Assembly: GCA_937902055.1 (NCBI GenBank)
Contig: CALGUJ010000197.1
Coordinates: forward strand, 1 to 7,145
Length of the DNA stretch: 7,145 bases
DNA from: an uncultured Pelolinea sp.
GTDB lineage: Bacteria > Chloroflexota > Anaerolineae > Anaerolineales > Anaerolineaceae
Direction of reading: 5' to 3'
Part shown: one piece after another, positions 1-6,953 of the stretch
Layout: each line of letters opens with the position of its first letter
How positions within the stretch are numbered: the first letter of the stretch is position 1
The notes under the pieces: generated by a model
Told to the model about the DNA's origin: nothing
Databases searched by the model: none
The model's input: only the letters and a program-made list of their open reading frames with translations
Translations under genes and position numbers: made by a program

Positions 1-576
1 GCTTACCGGGGGAAGAAACTGAACTCGCCCAATGACGTGGTCGCCGCCAGCGACGGTTCGATCCTCTTCACTGATCCCATCTACGGCTTGCGCGAAGGTC
101 AGGGCGGTCCGGCCGAGGCGGAGTTGAGTTTTCAGGGTGTCTATCGGGTTACTCCTGATTACGGCAGGCTGGAATTGATCAGCGACTCCTTCGAACGCCC
201 CAACGGGCTGGCGCTCTCGCCTGACGAAAAAAAGCTGTACGTGATCGACACCGTGCGCCAGCACATCCGTGTGTTCGATGTTGACTCGGACTGGAAGTTT
301 AGCGGCGGGCATATCTGGGTGGAATTATGGGATGATGATAAGATCGGCCGCCCGGACGGCATGAAGTTCGACGCGCAGGGCAACCTGTTCAGCACCGACC
401 CTGGCGGAATTTGGGTATTCAATCCCAAAGGCGACTTGCTCGGCCGTATTTACCTGCCCGATAAGACCTCCAATCTGGGTTGGGGCGGCGAGGACATGCG
501 TTCGCTGTTCATCACCTGCAGCGCTAAGGTCTACCGCCTGCATTGCCTGACCAGCGGCATCCCGACGGTATCGTAA
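1..576 (+). CDS. SMP-30/gluconolactonase-family protein, 5' end missing
   Basis: The reading frame is open from base 1, so the start lies upstream and 191 C-terminal residues are visible. The family forms a six-bladed beta-propeller that binds one divalent metal and usually hydrolyses sugar lactones or related esters. Seen directly are LNSPNDVV near the left edge (metal-ligand Asn region, bases 22-42), PNGLALSPDEKKLYV (Asn codon at 202-204), GRPDGMKFDAQGNLF (Asp codon at 355-357) and the closing blade GWGGEDMRSLFIT...VYRL. These are the conserved asparagines and aspartate of the metal site. About 100 N-terminal residues are missing compared with the usual length of nearly 300. The GTG at base 37 lies inside the conserved NDVV motif and is not the real start. 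The substrate cannot be told from sequence. The family call is firm; a gluconolactonase activity is only one possibility. Confidence 0.9.
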   Translation, partial: AYRGKKLNSPNDVVAASDGSILFTDPIYGLREGQGGPAEAELSFQGVYRVTPDYGRLELISDSFERPNGLALSPDEKKLYVIDTVRQHIRVFDVDSDWKFSGGHIWVELWDDDKIGRPDGMKFDAQGNLFSTDPGGIWVFNPKGDLLGRIYLPDKTSNLGWGGEDMRSLFITCSAKVYRLHCLTSGIPTVS

Positions 577-591
577 ATTCTGTTTTCTCGA

Positions 592-608
592 GCTTCCCGC
601 AGGGAAGC
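592..608. repeat. Perfect 7-bp hairpin GCTTCCC-gca-GGGAAGC
   Basis: A perfect inverted repeat with a three-base loop lies 15 bases after the SMP-30 stop codon. No T-run follows it, so it is unlikely to be the main terminator; that role fits the hairpin at 671-711 better. It could stabilise the 3' end of the mRNA or be a remnant of a dispersed palindromic repeat. Neither can be decided from one copy. Confidence 0.5.
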
Positions 609-670
609 GTGGCGATCTCGCTCTAACCCTGCAAATAAATTATTCTTTCCCCAGTTTGCTTTTCCTGATA

Positions 671-711
671 AATAAAACGTTGGCTTCGAGTTGCTCAGCC
701 AACGTTTTATT
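671..711. terminator. Bidirectional intrinsic terminator between convergent genes
   Basis: A 15-bp perfect inverted repeat (AATAAAACGTTGGCT at 671-685 pairing with 697-711) encloses an 11-base loop. The outer arms are A-rich on the left and T-rich on the right, so the transcript ends in a U-rich tract whichever strand is read. It sits between the SMP-30 stop (576) and the stop of the GH25 gene (727), where a shared terminator for two convergent units is expected. Confidence 0.85.
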
Positions 712-726
712 ATTTCGAATTCTGAA

Positions 727-1641
727 TTAAGCCGCTTGCCGCACTGCCTTATCGATGAAATATGAGCGCACCCAGCGCCGTTCTTCCATAGTTTGCGCAC
801 CGTGAGCGGTTGGCGCCGAATGGAAATCGGGCCGTCTGCCATTGGCAAAATAGCGCTTGGGATCCTGCGAAGGTTCCTGGTAATCACCGTGATTCAGTGT
901 ATACATTTGCTTGGCAAGCTCGAATTCTTCCATCAGCCTGGCATCCTTGTCCTCAGCCAAAACACCGCTTTTTTCCACCGAAGCCGTTGAAGGCACTGTG
1001 TAACTTCCGCCGCCCACATTGAAACGCGCCAGCATTTCCTCTTCCGATCCGTTGAACCAGTTCAGGTCCATGTGGGTTTTGAATCCCGGCAGCGTACCTT
1101 TGTCTGAATACTGCCAGAAATCCCAACCTGCCCAGGGATAAAGCGGCGTAGGCCACAGCGTGGTGTACTGCGCCATCCACAGCGGATATGCGCGCGCCCA
1201 ATCGGCGTGCACGCGCTTTTCGTACATCATATAGCTGCGCCAGAAACCGCCGCTGGTATAAATGATCGGCTTGCGTCCGGTCAATCGCTCGACTTCCGTC
1301 AGGAAAGCCTGCACCTTCAGGTTCAGTTTTTCGCCCTTGCACCCTGCGGCTTCCAGGTCCAACACCGGCGGCAGGCTGGTGAACTCTCCCACAGTCTCCA
1401 CGAACACCTGCGCCTGAATGACCGGATCGATATGCGTGCGGAAAAAATGGTATGCGCTCCAGTGGATGCCGGCAGCCGAAATGCCCTGCAGGTTTTGATA
1501 TAAAAGATCATCGATGTACAGGGTGGTTTTTTTGTCAGGAAACTCTGTGGCCTTGATGAAAGCAAATTTGACGCCTGCGCGCTTCACTTCGCTCCAATCG
1601 ATTTCCAGTTGCCAGTGGGAAACATCAACTCCGGGTATCAT
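727..1641 (-). CDS. GH25 (lysozyme-fold muramidase) domain protein with C-terminal extension
   Basis: 304 residues. Residues 1-200 form a complete glycoside hydrolase family 25 domain, a beta/alpha barrel that cleaves the MurNAc-GlcNAc bond of peptidoglycan. Seen directly: GVDVSHWQ (D6), YHFFR, PPVLDLEAAG with the DxE pair D95/E97, PIIYTSG, WDFWQYS, and MDLNWFNG (D192). All four expected active-site carboxylates are present, so the domain looks active. It begins at residue 1 with no signal peptide. After a Gly/Ser/Thr-rich linker (about 209-225), a charged tail of about 80 residues runs to the end; I do not recognise it. It could be a binding or anchoring segment. The start has a GAGGAG ribosome site at 1649-1654, seven bases upstream and next to the stop of the preceding GH25 gene, so the two are co-transcribed and probably translationally linked. 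The pair looks like a tandem duplication. Muramidase activity is inferred from the family. Confidence 0.9.
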   Translation of the reverse strand: MIPGVDVSHWQLEIDWSEVKRAGVKFAFIKATEFPDKKTTLYIDDLLYQNLQGISAAGIHWSAYHFFRTHIDPVIQAQVFVETVGEFTSLPPVLDLEAAGCKGEKLNLKVQAFLTEVERLTGRKPIIYTSGGFWRSYMMYEKRVHADWARAYPLWMAQYTTLWPTPLYPWAGWDFWQYSDKGTLPGFKTHMDLNWFNGSEEEMLARFNVGGGSYTVPSTASVEKSGVLAEDKDARLMEEFELAKQMYTLNHGDYQEPSQDPKRYFANGRRPDFHSAPTAHGAQTMEERRWVRSYFIDKAVRQAA

Positions 1642-1654
1642 CGCATTTCTCCTC

Positions 1655-2257
1655 TTACTTGATCACCATTTTCTTCAATTCGGTGATCGAACCGTTGAAC
1701 CAGTTCAATCCCAGATTGGTGGCAATTCCAGGCAGACGCGCCTGGTAAGAATATTGCCAGAGAGTCCAACCTGCCCATGGCCAGATTTGCTTGGGCCACG
1801 AGTTGCCGGGTTTGTCGAGCCATAATGGGTATTCACAGCCCCAATCGGAATTCGAAAGATAGGTATTCCAATAGGTTTCAGATGTATAAATGACCGGATT
1901 CACTCCCAACCCGTCCCGCAGCAACTCGATAAACGTACGCACACTCTTGTCCATCGCGGTCAGGTTCGTATGGTAGGTCTCCAGGCACACCACCGGAGGC
2001 AGCATGCCTTTGAAATTACCGACGGTATTTAAGAACAATTCCGCCTGCCGGCCTACGTGCAAATCGGGATGCAGCCAGTGGTAAGCCCCAGCCAGGATAC
2101 CGCTTTCGCCTGCCTTTTGGATATTGGTCTCGTACATGGAATCGATGCTGTCGATAGCCTCGCTGGCCTTGATGTAAACGAAGTTGACGTCGTTGTTGCC
2201 AAACTGGCTCCAATCGACCGCTCCGTTCTTATCCGATAAATCGATTCCCGAGATCAT
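1655..2257 (-). CDS. GH25-fold protein with degenerate active site (likely pseudoenzyme or altered activity)
   Basis: 200 residues, a single GH25 domain with no signal peptide and no tail. Fold motifs match the downstream paralogue: GIDLS (D6), YIKASE, GAYHW, PVIYTSETYW, WPWAGWTLWQYS, LPG and LNWFNGS. The active site differs. The DxE motif reads PPVVCLE, with C91 (codon at 1985-1987) where the paralogue has D95, and the late Asp reads LGLNWF, with G183 (codon at 1709-1711) where the paralogue has D192. E93, the family's expected catalytic acid, and D6 remain. Each substitution needs at least two base changes from an Asp codon, so a single read error is an unlikely cause. The frame is intact, which argues for a maintained protein. 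The start has GAGGA (2265-2269) seven bases upstream, and the stop is 13 bases before the next GH25 gene. It may bind glycan without cleaving it, cleave it differently, or assist its neighbour; all three are inference. Confidence 0.85.
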   Translation of the reverse strand: MISGIDLSDKNGAVDWSQFGNNDVNFVYIKASEAIDSIDSMYETNIQKAGESGILAGAYHWLHPDLHVGRQAELFLNTVGNFKGMLPPVVCLETYHTNLTAMDKSVRTFIELLRDGLGVNPVIYTSETYWNTYLSNSDWGCEYPLWLDKPGNSWPKQIWPWAGWTLWQYSYQARLPGIATNLGLNWFNGSITELKKMVIK

Positions 2258-2268
2258 GCAGGTGTCCT

Positions 2269-2305
2269 CGTTACTTTACACGTACTCACTTTATTGCAAG
2301 TAACG
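2269..2305. promoter_or_regulatory. 8-bp inverted repeat in the GH25 operon leader
   Basis: CGTTACTT at 2269-2276 and AAGTAACG at 2298-2305 form a perfect inverted repeat with 21 bases between the arms. It lies directly upstream of the first GH25 gene, and the left arm abuts its ribosome binding site (minus-strand GAGGA at 2265-2269). It could be a repressor operator, or an mRNA stem-loop beside the ribosome site. No convincing -35/-10 pair for the operon was found in 2281-2374, so the GH25 genes may also be read through from the small gene upstream. Confidence 0.35.
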
Positions 2306-2374
2306 TGCCAGCAGCGCTTCACCGCACGATCAATGATTAATTCTTATTAGGTTTTTTAATTAGAGATAGGATGA

Positions 2375-2629
2375 TTACAGCTTATCGAAGAAATCGGATG
2401 GAACGACCAATCCGTCCTCAGTTTGGATCGCGCCGCAATGGCGGCATTGTTTCACGCTCACAGTGGGTCGGATGCACTCGCTGCCCGCATCGGGCATGCA
2501 CATGCCCCAATCGCCTGGTCCCGCTTTGAATGAACAGGAATTGCAATGCGAGGGGATTTCTGCGTCCTCCCAATAATGACCGTACTCCATGCAATCGTGT
2601 TTTACTTTTTTGTTATCCGTGTTTTCCAT
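2375..2629 (-). CDS. Small Cys/His-rich protein, putative zinc-binding, function unknown
   Basis: 84 residues if translation starts at the ATG at 2627-2629. The frame stays open to 2848, but that would run antisense through the tmRNA 5' end. An extended -10 box at 2669-2674 (minus strand) places a transcript start near 2662, so 2629 is the first usable ATG. The ribosome site is weak (AGGGA-like, near 2641). The protein has seven cysteines (13, 29, 32, 44, 52, 62, 65) and histidines at 11, 18, 28 and 64. They include two CxxC pairs, HCNSC and CRHCG, typical of a zinc ribbon, with a Cys/Gly/Asp-rich stretch around 37-52 between them. No signal peptide or membrane helix is seen. I do not recognise the family. 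It is divergent from ssrA and lies 117 bases upstream of the GH25 pair, on the same strand; a shared role is unproven. Confidence 0.7.
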   Translation of the reverse strand: MENTDNKKVKHDCMEYGHYWEDAEIPSHCNSCSFKAGPGDWGMCMPDAGSECIRPTVSVKQCRHCGAIQTEDGLVVPSDFFDKL

Positions 2630-2668
2630 TATTCCGCATCCCTGATTTTGAAGATATGTATTGAAGAG

Positions 2669-2674
2669 ATTATA
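2669..2674 (-). promoter_or_regulatory. Extended -10 box of the small Cys-rich gene
   Basis: Read on the minus strand the bases are TGCTATAAT, a consensus -10 hexamer with the TGn extension that can replace a good -35. No good -35 hexamer is seen at 16-18 bases. The predicted transcript start near 2662 gives a leader of about 33 bases and supports the ATG at 2629. Confidence 0.6.
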
Positions 2675-2732
2675 GCAAAATGAATTTAGATTCCATTTTG
2701 CGATTTTTAATTTATTTCTGATATTCATACTG

Positions 2733-2738
2733 TATAAT
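2733..2738 (+). promoter_or_regulatory. -10 box of the tmRNA gene
   Basis: A perfect TATAAT ends 12 bases before the mature 5' end of tmRNA. A transcript start near 2745 would leave a short leader to be removed by RNase P, as is normal for ssrA. The -35 is poor: TTTATT at 2711-2716, 16 bases away, is the best candidate in very AT-rich DNA. Confidence 0.65.
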
Positions 2739-2750
2739 AGGTTCGTCTTC

Positions 2751-3139
2751 GGGGATGACAGGCTTCGACGGGAGAGGCTGAACCCGAACGGCGAGCCGAG
2801 AGGTACCGACCTCGTGAAATCAGTACAAAACACAAGTGCCAATCGCACTAACTATGCTGCTCTTCCTTTAGCTGCATAAGCTAAGGAACCAGCGACTGGT
2901 CTTCGGACCACGTCTGCCTGCACCGAACTCCGACCGGTCGCGGGACAGGCGCCACAAAGTTGGAGTGCTGTGCATACGGCCGCGCAATGCACAAAAGAGG
3001 GCTTTCGGGTCCAAGCGGCTGGCTGTTGACGTTGGCTGAGGGTCTCCCTGTCAACGGCGAGAAACAAGACCCGCTACGCTCGTAGAAGTTCGCGGCTCTA
3101 TTCTTTCGGACGCGGGTTCGATTCCCGCCATCTCCACCA
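2751..3139 (+). ncRNA. ssrA: Transfer-messenger RNA (tmRNA)
   Basis: 389 nt, one-piece tmRNA. It acts as alanyl-tRNA and then as mRNA on stalled ribosomes, working with SmpB, and tags the unfinished protein for proteolysis. The 5' end GGGGATGACAGGCTTCGACG and the 3' end with encoded CCA are diagnostic. The acceptor stem pairs 2751-2757 with 3129-3135 and carries a G3-U wobble (2753/3133), the alanine identity element. The T-arm is GCGGG-TTCGATT-CCCGC at 3112-3128. The tag reading frame starts at 2838. The helix enclosing its stop codon pairs 2863-2873 with 2879-2888 (one bulge). A UUCG-capped stem (2897-2910) falls in the pseudoknot region. Open frames across this stretch on either strand are incidental. 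Its promoter is divergent from the Cys-rich gene, and an intrinsic terminator follows directly. Confidence 0.97.
2838..2879 (+). other. tmRNA-encoded proteolysis tag, ANRTNYAALPLAA
   Basis: Reading from the resume codon GCC (2838-2840) gives ANRTNYAALPLAA followed by TAA (2877-2879). The 13 encoded residues compare with ten (ANDENYALAA) in E. coli. The start (AN..NYA) and the C-terminal LAA recognised by ClpXP-type proteases are kept. The extra residues lie in the middle and a proline precedes LAA. The resume codon is chosen from the conserved tag pattern and the stop in the helix loop. Confidence 0.9.
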
Positions 3140-3146
3140 TATATTT

Positions 3147-3173
3147 CGTACCCTCTGGGTGCGTTCTCTTTTT
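3147..3173 (+). terminator. Intrinsic terminator of ssrA
   Basis: A 7-bp stem (CGTACCC, 3147-3153, pairing with GGGTGCG, 3157-3163, one G-U pair) with a TCT loop is followed by TTCTCTTTTT (3164-3173). It lies eight bases after the tmRNA CCA end. On the minus strand no T-run follows the stem, so it should not serve the converging rlmI transcript. Confidence 0.9.
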
Positions 3174-3198
3174 AACAATTTATAGATATATTTTTCGT

Positions 3199-4395
3199 TT
3201 AGCTAATCCGACAGATCAATCCCTTCAGGTAATCTCCCTCCGGGAAATTCAACGCGATGGGATGGTCGGGCGCCTGCGAGAGGTGCCGGATAATCTGCGC
3301 ATCCACGCCCGCGTCCAGCGCGGCATCCGCCACGATTTTCTGGAATAGCGCGCGCTCCACCCCGCCTGAGCAGGAAAAAGTTGCCAGGATGCCGCCCGGG
3401 TTGAGCAGCTTGAAGGCCAGCAGGTTAATGTCCTTGTAGCCGCGCGCGGCGGCCTGCACCTGGCCTGCAGTTGGCGCGAACTTGGGCGGGTCCAGCACGA
3501 TCAGGTCGAAGCGCTCGCGCCGGTCTCGCATGGCGCGCAGTTCCTGGAAAACGTCCGCGCACATCCATTCGGCCTTTTCGACCGGCAAATGATTGAGTAC
3601 CAGGTTGCGCTTGCCGATTTCCAGCACGTCCGCCGAAGAATCAATGGAGGTAACATGCGCTGCGCCACCCGCCAGGCAGTAAACAGCGAATCCACCGGTA
3701 TAGGAGAAACAATTCAGTACGCGCCGTCCTTTGGTGTAGGCTTGCACAGCTAAACGATTATCGCGCTGGTCAAGGTAGAAACCGGTTTTGTGGCCGTGCT
3801 GGATATCCACCAGGAAGCGCAATCCGTTCTCGACGATTTCGACCACCTCGGGAGGCTGCCCGCCCATTAAAACACCGTTGACCGTCGGCAGGCCTTCCAG
3901 TTCGCGCACGTCGGCGTCGGACCGCTCGTAAATATTTCGCAGACCCGTGATCTCCGCCAGGGCTTGCGTGATTTCCGCCTTCCACTTCTCTGCCCCGGCC
4001 GTCAGGAACTGCGCCACCAACCACTGATCGTAACGATCGACGATCAGGCCGGGTAGGCCATCGGATTCGGCGTGGATCAGGCGCATACTATTATTTAAAG
4101 ACTGATTATTTAATAACTCTCTTTCTCTTGATATAATGGCTATACGCATTTTATTGGAAAGGGATGACGCCATATCTCTTAATTCTTCCTCTCCAAACGA
4201 CCACATGCGTACCCGTATGGACGATTGCGGGCTGTAGGCCGCCCATCCTAATCTCTCCCCTTTGGATGAGAGTACTTCAACGGTGTCTCCCAAACCGGGT
4301 TCTCCCTTGACCTGCGCCACCGCACCTGAAAACACCCAGGGGTGCCGCCGTAGCAATGATTTTTCACGCCCGGGTTTTAATATAAGTTCTGCCAT
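3199..4395 (-). CDS. rlmI: RlmI-type 23S rRNA (cytosine-5-)-methyltransferase
   Basis: 398 residues, close to E. coli RlmI (about 396), which uses S-adenosylmethionine to make m5C1962 in 23S rRNA. Residues 1-70 are a PUA domain (LILKPGREKSLLRRHPWVFSGAV). LIHAESDGLPGLIVDRYD (107-123) and GFYLDQRDNR (205-214) are the linker motifs of this COG1092 group. The Rossmann methyltransferase has motif I VLNCFSYTGGFAV (226-238), acidic D252, DLIVLDPPKFA (297-307) and SCSGG (341-345) with the probable catalytic C342. The gene is 17 bases downstream of ligA and in the same operon; its ribosome site is a weak AAGAAG. Residues 95-104 contain a small duplicated LNN repeat in an AT-rich patch, at a loop where relatives usually have a short Thr-Asn segment. 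A different rRNA target within the RlmI-like group cannot be excluded. Confidence 0.9.
   Translation of the reverse strand: MAELILKPGREKSLLRRHPWVFSGAVAQVKGEPGLGDTVEVLSSKGERLGWAAYSPQSSIRVRMWSFGEEELRDMASSLSNKMRIAIISRERELLNNQSLNNSMRLIHAESDGLPGLIVDRYDQWLVAQFLTAGAEKWKAEITQALAEITGLRNIYERSDADVRELEGLPTVNGVLMGGQPPEVVEIVENGLRFLVDIQHGHKTGFYLDQRDNRLAVQAYTKGRRVLNCFSYTGGFAVYCLAGGAAHVTSIDSSADVLEIGKRNLVLNHLPVEKAEWMCADVFQELRAMRDRRERFDLIVLDPPKFAPTAGQVQAAARGYKDINLLAFKLLNPGGILATFSCSGGVERALFQKIVADAALDAGVDAQIIRHLSQAPDHPIALNFPEGDYLKGLICRIS
4084..4113 (-). repeat. Imperfect 15-bp tandem duplication inside rlmI
   Basis: Two adjacent 15-base units on the minus strand, sharing TTAAATAAT, encode LNNQS and LNNSM (residues 95-99 and 100-104). 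They lie in a strongly AT-rich patch (13 G or C of 55 bases at 4086-4140) within a gene that is otherwise over half G+C. The frame is kept. It looks like slippage or a small insertion in a tolerant loop between the PUA and methyltransferase parts. Confidence 0.6.
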
Positions 4396-4412
4396 TAATG
4401 ATTCTTCTTTTT

Positions 4413-6458
<2,046 letters not shown>

Positions 6459-6493
6459 CTATCCCCCGAAAACCATCTCTGTACTTTTCCGTA

Positions 6494-6499
6494 TATAAT
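6494..6499 (+). promoter_or_regulatory. Putative -10 box for the membrane-protein operon
   Basis: A perfect plus-strand TATAAT, predicting a transcript start near 6506 and a leader of about 45 bases before the ATG at 6551. No clear -35 is found at the normal distance. It overlaps the -10 proposed for ligA on the other strand. Confidence 0.4.
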
Positions 6500-6523
6500 A
6501 AAAGTTGTACGAAACCTGGTTAA
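6495..6523 (-). promoter_or_regulatory. Putative promoter of the ligA-rlmI operon
   Basis: On the minus strand TTAACC (6518-6523, four of six matches to the -35 consensus) is followed after 17 bases by TATTAT (6495-6500, five of six). The predicted start near 6488 gives a leader of about 30 bases to the ligA ATG at 6458. It overlaps the plus-strand -10 at 6494-6499, so the two divergent units may compete for polymerase. Confidence 0.5.
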
Positions 6524-6550
6524 AATGGTTGGATTTCATCGGAGGAAAAT

Positions 6551-6916
6551 ATGAAATTTGGCAAAATTACCTTGTTTATTCTGGCGGCTTTTGCGCTTGT
6601 CTTCTCTTTCCTGTTCTTTTTAGGTTCCGGAGGTCAAACCGGCAGCGCGATCTATATCCAGATTGCTGTCATCCTGGCTGCCGTGGGATTCGTCCTGATC
6701 TTCTTTGCCACGCGTATTAAAACTTCCCCCGATGCAGCCCAAAATGTTACGGTCAATATCGACCTGCCCGGTGAAGTGGGCATGGATACCATCAAGTGCA
6801 AGTCCTGCGGCGGCGTTCTTGCCGCAAAAGACGTCAAACTGGTTGCCGGTGCGCCGGTGGTCACGTGCCCTTATTGCGGTACTACCTATCAATTAACCGA
6901 AGAACCTAAGTGGTAG
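6551..6916 (+). CDS. Small two-helix membrane protein with C-terminal zinc ribbon, function unknown
   Basis: 121 residues. Two hydrophobic segments (about 6-24 and 34-53) separated by a short GSGGQTGS turn predict a membrane hairpin. The tail after R55 carries CKSCGG (C83, C86) and CPYCG (C106, C109), a four-cysteine zinc ribbon with 19 residues between the pairs. By the positive-inside rule (K2, K5, then R55 and K57) both termini probably face the cytoplasm. The start is supported by GGAGG at 6541-6545, five bases before the ATG. The next gene starts 37 bases after the stop and is probably in the same operon. I do not recognise a named family. Membrane-tethered zinc ribbons often act as interaction or sensing modules, but no role is proven here. 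Confidence 0.85.
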   Translation: MKFGKITLFILAAFALVFSFLFFLGSGGQTGSAIYIQIAVILAAVGFVLIFFATRIKTSPDAAQNVTVNIDLPGEVGMDTIKCKSCGGVLAAKDVKLVAGAPVVTCPYCGTTYQLTEEPKW

Positions 6917-6953
6917 CCGCGGTTTCATAAATATAGACAATAACGGAGCTCAA

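Noticed and set aside
953..1342. Minus-strand open frame of 129 codons
   Set aside because: It is a frame-shifted shadow of the GH25 gene, whose own frame has clear family motifs throughout.
2630..2848. N-terminal extension of the small Cys-rich reading frame to 157 residues
   Set aside because: It would run antisense through the tmRNA 5' end and upstream of its own consensus -10 box; the added residues show no domain.
2852..3067. Minus-strand open frame within the tmRNA region
   Set aside because: It lies wholly inside the structured tmRNA and has no recognisable protein features.
3120..3198. tmRNA 3' end as an integration site for a mobile element
   Set aside because: ssrA is a known integration target, but there is no integrase, no repeat of the 3' end and no foreign cargo; a terminator and then rlmI follow directly.
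3140..3198. Shared terminator for rlmI on the minus strand
   Set aside because: The hairpin has its T-run only on the plus-strand side; no separate minus-strand hairpin with a T-run was found here.
6505..6720. Plus-strand open frame of 71 codons overlapping the membrane-protein gene
   Set aside because: The 6551 frame has the better ribosome site, two membrane segments and a zinc ribbon; this one is an out-of-frame overlap.
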